Source of the DNA: Pedosphaera parvula Ellin514
GTDB lineage: Bacteria; Verrucomicrobiota; Verrucomicrobiia; Limisphaerales; Pedosphaeraceae
Assembly: GCF_000172555.1 (NCBI RefSeq)
Contig: NZ_ABOX02000005.1
Location: 62,001-126,000, forward strand
Length of the DNA stretch: 64,000 bases
Direction: 5' to 3'
Made by a program: the position numbers and the translations under genes. Shown one piece after another: positions 1 through 8,149 of the stretch (position 1 is its first letter; each line of letters opens with the position of its first letter). The notes under the pieces are model-generated. The model worked only from the letters and a program-made list of their open reading frames with translations. It searched no databases and had not been told where the DNA came from.

Positions 1-1056
1 GGGCGGGATGCCGACGATGGTGCAGGGATAAACGGCATCCTTGCGATGGGTGATGGCGGTGATGTGAAAGACGGGATACGGCTCGGGCAGGGTGTAGTAG
101 CCGGTGTGATCGCCGAAGGGGCCTTCCATGCGGAGCGGTTCCTGGGGATCGATGTAACCTTCGATGACAAAGTCGGAATTGGCGGGGACCATGAGGTCGT
201 TGGTCTCGCATTTGACGAGTTCGACAGATTTTTTGCGGAGATAACCGGCGAGGAGGAATTCGTCGAGGCCATCGGGCAGTGGGGCGGTGGCGCAGAAGGT
301 AAATACGGGGTCGCCACCGATGAAGATCGAGACGGGCATGCGTTGGCCGGATTCGTAGTAGCGGCGTCCGTGGCGGGCGGCGACTTTTTGAAGTTGCCAG
401 TGCATGCCGGTGGTTTGGGCGTCGTAAATCTGGATGCGATACATGCCGACGTTGCGGTCGCCAGTGTCGGGATCCTGGGTGACGACGCAGGGGAGGGTGA
501 TGAAGCGGCCGCCGTCGTGGGGCCAGCATTTGAGGATGGGCAAGTCGAGGAGAGACGGAGTTGTTGCGTGTTGCGTGTTGCGTGTTGCGGGCTCGGAGAT
601 CATCGGAGCATCAGGCCAGTGGGCGGTGCGGGTGGCGGGGGCGTCGTAGCGGTGGATGACGTCCTTGCACGGGCCGGAGCGGACGGTTTTGGGTTTGGCG
701 TGGCGAAGGTCGAGGGCGGTGCTGAGGAGTTTCAGGGCTTCGCGCAGGCCGGTGGGAGGCTTGGCCTTCATGAGAGCGCCGAGTTCGGCGGCGGCGGCAT
801 CGATGGATTCGGCGCCGATGCTCATGGCCATGCGGCGATGGGAGCCGAGGGTGTTGATGGCGACGGGGAATGGGGAGAGTTGCCCATTCACGGTCGGTTT
901 TTCGATGAGGAGCGCCTTGCCGCCACCGGGGGATTTCATTTCGCGATCGGCGAGCTCGGTGATTTCGAGCTCGGTGGCAATGGGTTGGGAGATGCGCTTG
1001 AGTTCACCCGATTGCTCGAGTGTGTGGAGGAAGTCGCGAAAGGAATCGAACGCCAT
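1..1056 (-). CDS. UbiD-family prenylated-FMN decarboxylase, C-terminus cut by window edge
   Basis: I read this gene by translating the minus strand. It starts at ATG 1056-1054 and stays open for 352 codons to base 1, so about the last quarter is missing. The start MAFDSFRDFLHTLEQSGELKRI, the block CWPHDGGRFITLPCVVTQDP, and the EGPFGDHTGYY motif with its conserved glutamate are classic UbiD. UbiD enzymes decarboxylate aromatic or unsaturated acids using prenyl-FMN made by a UbiX partner. With ubiX-, prenyltransferase-, mqnE- and mqnA-like genes 3.5 kb away, the likely role is decarboxylation late in futalosine-route menaquinone synthesis (MqnL-like), in the cytoplasm. Between the N-terminal part and the CWP block the usual linker is replaced by residues encoded by a heptamer repeat (563-590). 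A dense plus-strand reading frame over the same bases is only a shadow. Confidence 0.9.
   Translation of the reverse strand, partial: MAFDSFRDFLHTLEQSGELKRISQPIATELEITELADREMKSPGGGKALLIEKPTVNGQLSPFPVAINTLGSHRRMAMSIGAESIDAAAAELGALMKAKPPTGLREALKLLSTALDLRHAKPKTVRSGPCKDVIHRYDAPATRTAHWPDAPMISEPATRNTQHATTPSLLDLPILKCWPHDGGRFITLPCVVTQDPDTGDRNVGMYRIQIYDAQTTGMHWQLQKVAARHGRRYYESGQRMPVSIFIGGDPVFTFCATAPLPDGLDEFLLAGYLRKKSVELVKCETNDLMVPANSDFVIEGYIDPQEPLRMEGPFGDHTGYYTLPEPYPVFHITAITHRKDAVYPCTIVGIPP
563..590. repeat. Four tandem heptamers inside the UbiD gene
   Basis: Four head-to-tail 7-mers, three GTTGCGT and one GTTGCGG on the plus strand (AACxxxx on the coding strand). They lie in the UbiD reading frame and encode ATRNTQHAT. 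Because 7 is not a multiple of 3, gain or loss of one unit would shift the frame. Confidence 0.85.
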
Positions 1057-1130
1057 ACGAGGGAAAGGCTAGCAGAGGGGTAGGGACAAGGCAAAGCAAA
1101 GGGGCAAGGATGGAGGATGGCAAAAATTGA

Positions 1131-1165
1131 AACATCCAACGCTGAACTTGCAACATCGAACATCG
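1131..1165. repeat. Five tandem AACxxxx heptamers in the UbiD upstream region
   Basis: The 315-base gap 1057-1371 holds no gene. It contains five head-to-tail heptamers that all begin with AAC: AACATCC, AACGCTG, AACTTGC, AACATCG, AACATCG. The same AACxxxx pattern occurs inside the adjacent UbiD gene. I see no other structure in this gap apart from a possible promoter near 1311. Confidence 0.75.
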
Positions 1166-1310
1166 AAAGGGGAAAAATGGAAGGCGCGGGAAATTCACGC
1201 GGAATGCGTGAGGATGCTCACGTGCAGGGGTTTTAAGCGCGAGAAATGTTGGGAAATCGGGTAAAAGTTGGATTGGCATGGGTGATGCAGTAGAGAGCAA
1301 TCAAATCAGG

Positions 1311-1339
1311 TTGACACTGGAACTGAATTTAAAATAAAG
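1311..1339 (+). promoter_or_regulatory. Possible sigma-70-like promoter for the pseudopilin gene
   Basis: A perfect TTGACA at 1311-1316 is followed after 17 bases by the AT-rich ATAAAG (1334-1339), 33 bases before the ATG at 1372. The -35 match is good and the -10 is weak. Verrucomicrobial promoters are poorly defined, so this is tentative. Confidence 0.3.
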
Positions 1340-1371
1340 TTTGCAGACTGTTACCCAACACGAAACAAAGT

Positions 1372-2160
1372 ATGAATAAAATGCGAAAACTCAAAACTGG
1401 GGCTTTCACTCTAATCGAGCTGTTAGTCGTCATCGCCATTATTGCCATTTTGGCCGGCCTCTTGCTGCCTGCGTTGGCGAAGGCCAAACAGAAGGCGCAA
1501 CAGATCAATTGCGTTAACAACCTGAAGCAAGTGGGACTTTCCTACCGCATGTGGGGTGGCGATAACGGAGATAAATATGATTATGCCGTCAGCACTGCGG
1601 CGGGTGGTGTCTCGGAATTGTTTCCTGATCCGGGTACCCCAAATGCAGATCCTAATGTTTACCGCGCTTTCCAGTGCATGTCGAATGAGTTGAGCACTCC
1701 GAAGGTGGTGATGTGCCCATCAGACGAACGCGTTGCTTGCACCAACTTTGCCCAAATGAATGCTGCGGTTAATACTACTGCCAACGGCGGAAATTTTGGA
1801 GTTTCCTACTTTGTAGGCATCCATGCCGATGAAACACAGCCGCAGGCATTGTTGAGCGGTGATCGTAACCTGGGTGCATGGTCTGGCGGCACCGCTCCGA
1901 ATTACACCACTCCTCCCATAGGATTTGGATATGACAACTCTACTACCGCAGCCGGTGCTTTCATGTATTTGACTACCAATGGAACAGCCGTTGCTGGTTG
2001 GACTGACAAGATGCATCAACGCAGTGGTAACGTCGGTTTGGGCGACGGCAGTGTGCAGAAGACCACATTGTCCGGTTTCCGTAAAATCTTGAGCACTTCG
2101 GGTGATACTGGTCTTGCCACTTCGCCGACCACCACCGGAAATGCGATTTACATCCCATAA
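1372..2160 (+). CDS. Type II secretion/type IV pilus-like pseudopilin
   Basis: The protein has 262 residues. Residues 10-33 carry a type III (prepilin) signal: [11 protein letters not shown] followed by a hydrophobic helix ending in [13 protein letters not shown]. Prepilin peptidase should cleave just before the Phe and leave the conserved Glu5 in the mature protein. The next block, [17 protein letters not shown], and the C-terminal [11 protein letters not shown] are typical of the DUF1559-like pseudopilin families that are multiplied in Verrucomicrobiota and Planctomycetes. The protein is probably exported and assembled into a fibre, or exposed at the cell surface; its partner and role are unknown. 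It is a single-gene unit with a clear terminator at 2191-2219. Related proteins lie at 44056-44742 and 50115-50867. Confidence 0.88.
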   Translation: MNKMRKLKTGAFTLIELLVVIAIIAILAGLLLPALAKAKQKAQQINCVNNLKQVGLSYRMWGGDNGDKYDYAVSTAAGGVSELFPDPGTPNADPNVYRAFQCMSNELSTPKVVMCPSDERVACTNFAQMNAAVNTTANGGNFGVSYFVGIHADETQPQALLSGDRNLGAWSGGTAPNYTTPPIGFGYDNSTTAAGAFMYLTTNGTAVAGWTDKMHQRSGNVGLGDGSVQKTTLSGFRKILSTSGDTGLATSPTTTGNAIYIP

Positions 2161-2190
2161 CCTGACTACGGGGTTAAGATCTTAAGTTCC

Positions 2191-2219
2191 AAAGGCGTCC
2201 GTAAGGACGCCTTTTTTGT
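2191..2219 (+). terminator. Rho-independent terminator after the pseudopilin gene
   Basis: A perfect 9-bp stem AAGGCGTCC / GGACGCCTT with a GTAA loop is followed by a T tract, 32 bases after the stop codon at 2160. Confidence 0.92.
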
Positions 2220-2275
2220 TATTATCAGGCGGGACGCGAGATGAAAGTATGCTCCGACGAATACCGGACGAGTTT

Positions 2276-3241
2276 TTAACTGGCTGAAGCAGTCAGCTCA
2301 ATGATGCGTCGGAGGGAAGTGGAGGGTTGAAAGTCGATGGTTTTGAAGAGTTTGTCAACGACGGGCTTGCGTCGGCGCATGTCCTCGAAACCGGGAGCGT
2401 AGGCCTGGTTGTAGGGGAGGAACTCGATGGTGGATTTGGAGTTGAGGGCGTGAATGACCTGCTGAGCCAGTTCGAGAATGCTAATCTCCTCCGTGCTGCC
2501 AATGTTGAAGACTTCACTGCGGGCAGCGGGGCAATTTTGAAGACGGGTCAACGCTTCGACGGTGTCTTGAACGTAACAGAAGCAACGGGTTTGCCTGCCA
2601 TCTTCGTAGACTTTCAACGGTTGGCCAGCCTTGGCAGTGGCAATGAACCGAGGTAAGACCATGCCGTAGCGGCCGGTTTGACGGGGGCCGACAGTGTTGA
2701 ATAAACGGGCAATTACCACCGGGAGTGAACGTTCCTTGGCATAAGCCATGGCCAGAAACTCATCCATGAGTTTCGAACAGGCATAACTCCAGCGTCCGCG
2801 GTGAGGTGGGCCAATGAGCAGGTCATCCTCCTCGGTGAATGCGGGTTTCTGGCTTTTGCCGTAAACTTCCGAGGTGGAGGTGAGGAGAATGGGTGTTCCG
2901 TGAGCCGCCGCGACTTCGAGGATGATTTCAGTTTCGTGGAGATTTGTCTCGAGAACGTGGATGGGCGAACTGACCACCAATTCAACTCCCACCGCAGCCG
3001 CCAGATGATAAATGGATTCAGCGTTGGCAACGATTTCAGACAACTGTTTGCATTGGGAAACCTTGCTTTGAATCACCGTTAACTCGGGATGAGTCGCGAA
3101 AGGTTTCAGATTTTCCAAGCTTCCGGTGGAGCAATCATCGATAACAACAATTTTTTTGCCAGCGGGCAGGAGCCGTTCAATCAGATGCGAACCGATAAAG
3201 CCAGCACCGCCCGTGATCAGGATATGTTTGGCGTCCGGCAT
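2276..3241 (-). CDS. NAD-dependent nucleotide-sugar epimerase/dehydratase (extended SDR)
   Basis: The protein has 321 residues and is an extended short-chain dehydrogenase. The Rossmann motif GGAGFIGSHL sits at residues 11-20, the catalytic Ser region is TSTSEVYG, and the active-site motif is YACSK. The later block RLFNTVGPRQTGRYGMV is typical of UDP-glucuronate decarboxylase/UDP-glucose 4-epimerase relatives. It should interconvert or decarboxylate a UDP-sugar for surface polysaccharide. The exact substrate cannot be read from the sequence. Its ATG shares one base with the TAA of the upstream amidase gene (TAATG), so the two are probably translationally coupled and point to cell-envelope work. 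Confidence 0.88.
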   Translation of the reverse strand: MPDAKHILITGGAGFIGSHLIERLLPAGKKIVVIDDCSTGSLENLKPFATHPELTVIQSKVSQCKQLSEIVANAESIYHLAAAVGVELVVSSPIHVLETNLHETEIILEVAAAHGTPILLTSTSEVYGKSQKPAFTEEDDLLIGPPHRGRWSYACSKLMDEFLAMAYAKERSLPVVIARLFNTVGPRQTGRYGMVLPRFIATAKAGQPLKVYEDGRQTRCFCYVQDTVEALTRLQNCPAARSEVFNIGSTEEISILELAQQVIHALNSKSTIEFLPYNQAYAPGFEDMRRRKPVVDKLFKTIDFQPSTSLRRIIELTASAS

Positions 3242-4455
3242 TAGTTTGTCTTTTCGGCAGGTTGAGTGCCGCCGGGAGGCGCGGGAGACTGGCTGGCCAG
3301 GTGCACGTTGGAATCCATGCTTTCCAGCAGGGCTTCAGCAACTGCCTCAGCAAGTTTCTGACGATAAGCAGGGTCAGCGATGCGCCGGGCTTCCTGAGGG
3401 TTCGACAGGTAACCACCTTCAATCAAAACAGCTGGACGGCTCTGGTTTTGCAGCACACCCAAAAACCGCGCACGTCGCACGCCACGGTCGATTTGGCCGT
3501 TCACTTTCAACAAGGAGCGGTGCAGGCGGACAGCGTATTGCAGATTGTCCCGATCATAATAATTGTTGGGAAAGGAGAGGTTTGCGTTATCTGAATAACC
3601 GCGGGTGAGATTGGAGGGCAGGCCTTTAGGGGTGAGGCAATAGGTTTCCAATCCTGTCTGCGTATGGTCGGGCAGGGAGGAATTGAAATGCAGGCTGAGA
3701 AAGAGGTCAGCTTTGTGTTTTTCGGCGAAGGCGACCCGGTTGGAAAGGGCGAGATTGGCATCGCTGGCGCGGGTCATGAGGGCCGTGAACCCTTTGGCGG
3801 CCAGGATTGCCTGGAGGCGGTAGGCCCAGTCCAAGGTAAACTCCTTCTCGAAATGACCGTTGAAAACACTCTTTGTGCCGTTATCCGTGCCGCCATGGCC
3901 GGGATCAATGACAACAACCCGATTGGTCGACCACTGGAAGGAGGGTTTGTTGTTGAGCAAAGGCTCGAAATTCTTGTTTGCATCCAGCGCATGAAGATAA
4001 GGGCGTCCATTGGAGAGTTGCGGTGCGAAGCCGAGTCGATACTCCAAGCCATTCCAGTAGGCCAGTTGACTTCCCACTTTGACGCTCATCGTGCCATTCG
4101 GTGTAGCAAAGGAATAGGTCGGATTCGCGTCAGCGGTGAGACGCCGCAAGGTTCCGAAGCCGTTGAGTTGTACCCAGCGGTCCAAGGCGATCCACGCATC
4201 GGTAATCTGATTGGTGGGGGCGGCAGGAGTTACTGGTGCTGGAGCCGGAATTATCCTGGGCGCCGGAACTGCAACCGGCGCCGGAGTGGGCACGGTAACG
4301 ATGGGGCTTGCAGGTGCGAAATTGGCTGACGCCGTAACGATCGCAGTTTGTTCAGGAACAACCGTAACTTCCGTGGGCGGTTGTTGCGGAGGGACGGTGG
4401 AACAGCCAGCCAGGACGACCAGAAGAAACGTACCGAATTTTCCGCACTTTGACAC
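3241..4455 (-). CDS. N-acetylmuramoyl-L-alanine amidase (Amidase_3), lipoprotein
   Basis: The protein has 404 residues. A lipoprotein signal with lipobox LAGC (Cys18) is followed by a proline/alanine-rich linker to about residue 80. A small domain (about 83-170) comes next, then a C-terminal zinc amidase domain from about 180. Zinc and catalytic motifs are visible: VVIDPGHGG with His187, LFLSLHFNSS, and VLIEGGYLSNPQEA with the catalytic Glu. Amidases of this family (AmiA/B/C) cut the amide bond between MurNAc and the stem peptide during cell separation. The lipobox places it on a membrane facing the periplasm. It is the first gene of a two-gene unit with the epimerase. Confidence 0.92.
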   Translation of the reverse strand: MSKCGKFGTFLLVVLAGCSTVPPQQPPTEVTVVPEQTAIVTASANFAPASPIVTVPTPAPVAVPAPRIIPAPAPVTPAAPTNQITDAWIALDRWVQLNGFGTLRRLTADANPTYSFATPNGTMSVKVGSQLAYWNGLEYRLGFAPQLSNGRPYLHALDANKNFEPLLNNKPSFQWSTNRVVVIDPGHGGTDNGTKSVFNGHFEKEFTLDWAYRLQAILAAKGFTALMTRASDANLALSNRVAFAEKHKADLFLSLHFNSSLPDHTQTGLETYCLTPKGLPSNLTRGYSDNANLSFPNNYYDRDNLQYAVRLHRSLLKVNGQIDRGVRRARFLGVLQNQSRPAVLIEGGYLSNPQEARRIADPAYRQKLAEAVAEALLESMDSNVHLASQSPAPPGGTQPAEKTN

Positions 4456-4612
4456 ACCGTTATTGTGCGAAAGTGGTCGGTTTACTCAAGAAGTTTTGCA
4501 GGGGTCGTAACACTTTTGTTTAAGGCTCCCGCCACATCTCAAACGGGCTTGCGAGATGCTCACCCTGGCTTCATGATTAGGCTTTGGAAAGAATGATGAA
4601 AAAGGCCCGCAT

Positions 4613-5170
4613 TTGAGAATACTTGTTGCCATAACCGGCGCCAGTGGTTCGCTCTACGCGCAGCGTTTGCTCGACAACCTGGATGCCGGGCAGCACGAGA
4701 TCCATGTCGTGATGAGCAACTATGCCCATGCGGTCATTTCGGAAGAATTGCCTGAAGGATTGAAATTGCCAGCCGGTGCGAAGCTTCATGGTTTGAAAAG
4801 CATGAACGTGCCCTTCGCCAGCGGTTCCAATCCATTTGATGTGATGGTGGTCATTCCGTGCAGCATGGGAACAATGGGACGTATCGCGCACGGTTATAGT
4901 GAAGATGTTCTCCTGCGATCAGCTGATGTCATGTTAAAAGAGCGCAAAAAGCTGATTCTCGTCCCACGAGAGACACCGCTGAATCTGGTGCACATCAAAA
5001 ATTTTGAACTGCTCACGCTGGCTGGAGCGGTCATTTTGCCAGCCAATCCGTCGTTTTACACCCGCCCTAAAACTGTTGAACAAGTAGTCGATACCGTGGT
5101 GGCGCGAGTGTTGGATCATATGGGCGTGCCGCAGGATTTGGTACAGCGTTGGCAGGACGAAAAAGATTAA
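4613..5170 (+). CDS. ubiX: UbiX-like flavin prenyltransferase
   Basis: The protein has 185 residues and starts MRILVAITGASGSLYAQRLL, the Rossmann-like FMN-binding start of UbiX/Pad1. It has the conserved VVIPCSMGTMGRIAHG block and the C-terminal ILPANPSFYTRPKTVEQVVD block. It should prenylate FMN to give the cofactor of UbiD enzymes, matching the UbiD gene at the left edge. The start is TTG, with an AAAAAGG stretch seven bases upstream. An ATG at 4596 opens a different frame that stops after MKKARI, directly over the TTG; many homologues begin MKKARI or similar, so a small start-region frameshift is possible. It is the first gene of the menaquinone operon that runs to about 8695. Confidence 0.9.
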   Translation: MRILVAITGASGSLYAQRLLDNLDAGQHEIHVVMSNYAHAVISEELPEGLKLPAGAKLHGLKSMNVPFASGSNPFDVMVVIPCSMGTMGRIAHGYSEDVLLRSADVMLKERKKLILVPRETPLNLVHIKNFELLTLAGAVILPANPSFYTRPKTVEQVVDTVVARVLDHMGVPQDLVQRWQDEKD

Positions 5171-5187
5171 TTAGTAAGCAATCTCAG

Positions 5188-6096
5188 ATGTTTTCTCAAA
5201 TTTCCAAATACGCATCATTCGTCAAACTATCCCATACGGTATTCGCATTGCCTTTTGCATTGGCATCAATGGTGGTGGCGGCGCGGGAGAATCGAGGCTG
5301 GCCGGGATGGAAAACATTTGGTTTGATCCTGGCAGCGATGGTTTGTGCCCGGACTTGTGCGATGGCGTTCAATCGCATCGTGGATAGGAATTTTGACAAA
5401 CTGAATCCACGGACTGCGAGCAGGCATTTGCCGACGGGGCAAATTACATTGTTCAGCGCAATTTTAGTGTGTGTGTTAAGTGCTGCGGGCTTGATGGTGG
5501 CGAGTTTTTTCTTAAATCCGGTTTGCTTTTATCTCTCGCCGGTGGCGCTGACGGTGGTCTGTTTTTATTCCCTGACCAAGCGGTTTACGGATTTCACACA
5601 TGTATATCTGGGAATTGCATTGGCATTGGCGCCGATTGGGGCATGGCTCGCGGTTCGGGGTGGTTTGGCATTTTGGCCAATCGATAAGCATTCCGGCGTG
5701 CTGCCGATTATTTTGGCGGTGGCGGTGGTGTTCTGGTTGATCGGCTTTGATATTATTTATGCGCTGCAGGATTATGAATTTGATCGCAAGCAAAGGCTGC
5801 ATTCGCTGGTGGTGAGATGGGGGCCGAATAATGCCTTGAGTGCGGCATTTCTGGCCCATGTTTTGATGTGGGGATTGCTCTTCCTCTTCGGGTTGCTTTC
5901 GGGGTTCCGCATGGCATACTTGGTGGGGTTGATCGTGATACTGTTCAGTCTGTTGCTGGAACATTGGCTGGCCCGGCGTCGAAGTTTGAAATGGATCAAT
6001 GTAGCATTTTTCCGGCTGAACGCACTGGTAAGCCTTGTCTTCCTGGTCATCACGGTCGCGGAAGTTGTATTTCCGGGATTTAGGATGAGACAATGA
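5188..6096 (+). CDS. mqnP: UbiA-family prenyltransferase, probable MqnP
   Basis: The start ATG 5188 is preferred over a TTG at 5149 that would overlap the ubiX gene; this gives 302 residues. It is a polytopic membrane protein with about eight hydrophobic helices. The two Asp-rich motifs of UbiA enzymes are present: NRIVDRNFD after the second helix and DYEFDRKQ in the middle. These bind Mg-diphosphate of the polyprenyl donor. UbiA enzymes attach the isoprenoid tail to an aromatic ring. Because mqnE and mqnA follow without a gap, the acceptor is probably the naphthoate of the futalosine pathway (MqnP role) rather than 4-hydroxybenzoate. The stop overlaps the mqnE start (ATGA). Confidence 0.88.
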   Translation: MFSQISKYASFVKLSHTVFALPFALASMVVAARENRGWPGWKTFGLILAAMVCARTCAMAFNRIVDRNFDKLNPRTASRHLPTGQITLFSAILVCVLSAAGLMVASFFLNPVCFYLSPVALTVVCFYSLTKRFTDFTHVYLGIALALAPIGAWLAVRGGLAFWPIDKHSGVLPIILAVAVVFWLIGFDIIYALQDYEFDRKQRLHSLVVRWGPNNALSAAFLAHVLMWGLLFLFGLLSGFRMAYLVGLIVILFSLLLEHWLARRRSLKWINVAFFRLNALVSLVFLVITVAEVVFPGFRMRQ

Positions 6097-7262
6097 ATTC
6101 ATTTGTACAACGCAGTGAGTTGCGCGACATCTACGAGAAGGTGGCGGCGGGGCAGCGTATTTCCGAGGCGGATGCCTTGCGTCTGTTTGATTCCAAAGAC
6201 CTGAATGCTATTGGAGCCATTGCCGACCTGGTCCGTCTCAGGAAAAACGCTAATCGCGCCAGTTACATCATTAACCGCTATATCAATTATTCCAACTACT
6301 GCATCCTGAGCTGCCAATTCTGTTCATTTGCCAAAAAGAAACGCGATGCGGACGGTTTTCAACTGTCAGTGGAACAGATTGTGCAAAAGGCACGTGAAGC
6401 GTCGGCAATTGGCATTACGGAACTTCATATTGTCGGTGGACTGCATCCTTCACTGCCCTTCAGCTATTACACGGAGATGTTGAAGTCACTGCGCGCGCTC
6501 GATTCGCGGTTGCAATTGAAATGCTTTACGGCCATTGAGATCCTGCATCTCGCCTGGTTGGCGAAAAAATCAGTGAAGGAAACCTTGGGGGAATTAAAAG
6601 CTGCGGGCCTGGATTCGTTGACGGGAGGTGGCGCGGAAATTTTTCGCAAGGAAGTCCGTTCGGCCATTGCCAAGGGCAAGGAATCAGCCGACGAGTACTT
6701 GGAGGTACATCGCACTTGGCATCAGATGGGCGGACGTAGCACGTGCACGATGCTGTTTGGTCATATCGAATCACTCACTGATCGTGTGGATCATTTGCGG
6801 CAGTTGCGAGCGTTGCAGGATGAGACCAAAGGATTCACTGGTTTTATTCCATTGCCGTACCAACCGGAGAATAATGAGATTCCAGTGAAAACGCCGCCCA
6901 CTGGTTTTGATACTTTGCGAACGCTGGCGATCAGCCGCATTTACCTGGATAACTTCGATCATATTACCGCCTACTGGGTTGGCATGGGACTGAAGCTCGC
7001 GCAAGTCGCGTTGAGCTATGGGGCGGATGATATCCATGGCACTATTATTGAGGAACATATTTTCCACATGGCCGGCGCCAATTCGCCGCAGGAGCAGACG
7101 GAAGCCAGTTTGGTGAAGGTCATTCGTGAAGCTGGTCGAGTCCCGGTGCAGAGAAATACGTTTTACGAACCGATCAAAATCTGGGATGCGCCGACGCAAA
7201 ACGAAATCAGTGCAGGCGCTAACCGGTCCAAAGTTTTGGACGATAATCTCGCCACCGCATGA
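6093..7262 (+). CDS. mqnE: Aminofutalosine synthase MqnE (radical SAM)
   Basis: The protein has 389 residues, the usual MqnE length. The radical SAM cluster motif CxxxCxxC is Cys70, Cys74 and Cys77 (YCILSCQFCSFAKK), followed by the SAM-binding block ELHIVGGLHPSLPF. The C-terminal part (GADDIHGTIIEEHIFHMAGA) is characteristic of the MqnE/MqnC family. The enzyme joins the enolpyruvyl-benzoate made by MqnA to SAM, giving aminofutalosine. It overlaps mqnP upstream (ATGA) and mqnA downstream (ATGA), so the three are translationally coupled. MqnC, which shares the fold, is the alternative. The position directly before mqnA and the aminofutalosine-type C-terminus favour MqnE. Confidence 0.9.
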   Translation: MNSFVQRSELRDIYEKVAAGQRISEADALRLFDSKDLNAIGAIADLVRLRKNANRASYIINRYINYSNYCILSCQFCSFAKKKRDADGFQLSVEQIVQKAREASAIGITELHIVGGLHPSLPFSYYTEMLKSLRALDSRLQLKCFTAIEILHLAWLAKKSVKETLGELKAAGLDSLTGGGAEIFRKEVRSAIAKGKESADEYLEVHRTWHQMGGRSTCTMLFGHIESLTDRVDHLRQLRALQDETKGFTGFIPLPYQPENNEIPVKTPPTGFDTLRTLAISRIYLDNFDHITAYWVGMGLKLAQVALSYGADDIHGTIIEEHIFHMAGANSPQEQTEASLVKVIREAGRVPVQRNTFYEPIKIWDAPTQNEISAGANRSKVLDDNLATA

Positions 7263-8146
7263 GCCTTCCGGAAGAAATGCCCAAGTTGCGCATGGCTCCG
7301 GTCGAAACGCCCGAGCAATTGGCGCAACGTGCTGAACGTGAGAAGCGCGCACAGGAACTCCAGCGTGAAGGTAATTTGGAACAGTCGCTGGCACCTTTTC
7401 GTGTTGGCTCCGTCCATTATCTCAATGCTGCTCCTTTGACGCGAGGCATCGAGGATGAAATCGTGCTGGCCACACCGTCCAAACTTGCGGAGATGTTGCG
7501 GCGGGACGAGCTCGATGCCGGGCTTGTGAGCATTACTGAAGTTCTTCTGAACGATCGTTATGACATCCTTGATAGCATGGCCATTGCATCGCTGGGTGAA
7601 GTGAAGAGCGTGTTTCTGGCGCATAGGCGTCCGATTGAGGAAATTAAAGAAGTCTTCTGCGACACGGCTTCGCTTACGAGCATCAATTTATTGAAGGTGC
7701 TCCTCGCTGAACGCGGGTTGAAGCCGGAGTTCAAGCCATTGCCCAGCTACGAAGCTGCGACTCAGCTGGATTATGTGCTCCTGATTGGCGATGCTGGAAT
7801 CGATTTCATACGCGCGCCGCATCAGCATGAAATTTTTGATTTGGGTGCGGCCTGGTATGAGCTGACCAGTTTTCCTTTTGTGTATGCAGTCTGGGCGTTG
7901 CGTCGTGGAGTGGAGAACAGCCAGTTGCGTCGACAACTAAGGGAAGCGCGGGATTTTGGCCTGGATACATTGGATTCCATTATTCGCAGCCGGACCGAAT
8001 ACGATTACGAATTCCGCAAGGATTACCTTGGCTGGCATATCCATTACCACATGGGCACGGACGAAAAGCGGGGTGTCGCGAAGTTTGTCGAATTATTGCG
8101 CAAACATGGACTCGGGCCGGTTTATGAGCCAAGGTTTGTAGTGTAA
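7259..8146 (+). CDS. mqnA: Chorismate dehydratase MqnA
   Basis: The protein has 295 residues. The MqnA/MqnD fold (periplasmic-binding-protein-like) begins at about residue 46 with FRVGSVHYLNAAPLTRGI, the family signature. The blocks LDAGLVSITEVLLNDRY and LLIGDAGIDFIR follow. The enzyme dehydrates chorismate to 3-enolpyruvyl-benzoate, the first committed futalosine step. The roughly 45 residues before the fold (charged, rich in Glu/Arg/Gln) are a longer N-terminal extension than usual and have no recognised function. A start further in cannot be excluded, but the ATG overlaps the mqnE stop in ATGA. The zinc-ribbon gene follows after 3 bases. Confidence 0.92.
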   Translation: MSLPEEMPKLRMAPVETPEQLAQRAEREKRAQELQREGNLEQSLAPFRVGSVHYLNAAPLTRGIEDEIVLATPSKLAEMLRRDELDAGLVSITEVLLNDRYDILDSMAIASLGEVKSVFLAHRRPIEEIKEVFCDTASLTSINLLKVLLAERGLKPEFKPLPSYEAATQLDYVLLIGDAGIDFIRAPHQHEIFDLGAAWYELTSFPFVYAVWALRRGVENSQLRRQLREARDFGLDTLDSIIRSRTEYDYEFRKDYLGWHIHYHMGTDEKRGVAKFVELLRKHGLGPVYEPRFVV

Positions 8147-8149
8147 TCT

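Noticed and set aside
46-1083. Long plus-strand open frame of 345 codons
   Set aside because: It is the mirror of the UbiD gene on the minus strand. Its product is Gly/Val/Asp-rich with no known motifs, whereas the minus strand gives a full set of UbiD motifs.
5512-6102. Minus-strand frame of 196 codons
   Set aside because: It is a shadow of the UbiA-like prenyltransferase; the product is Gln/His/Arg-rich with no recognisable domain.
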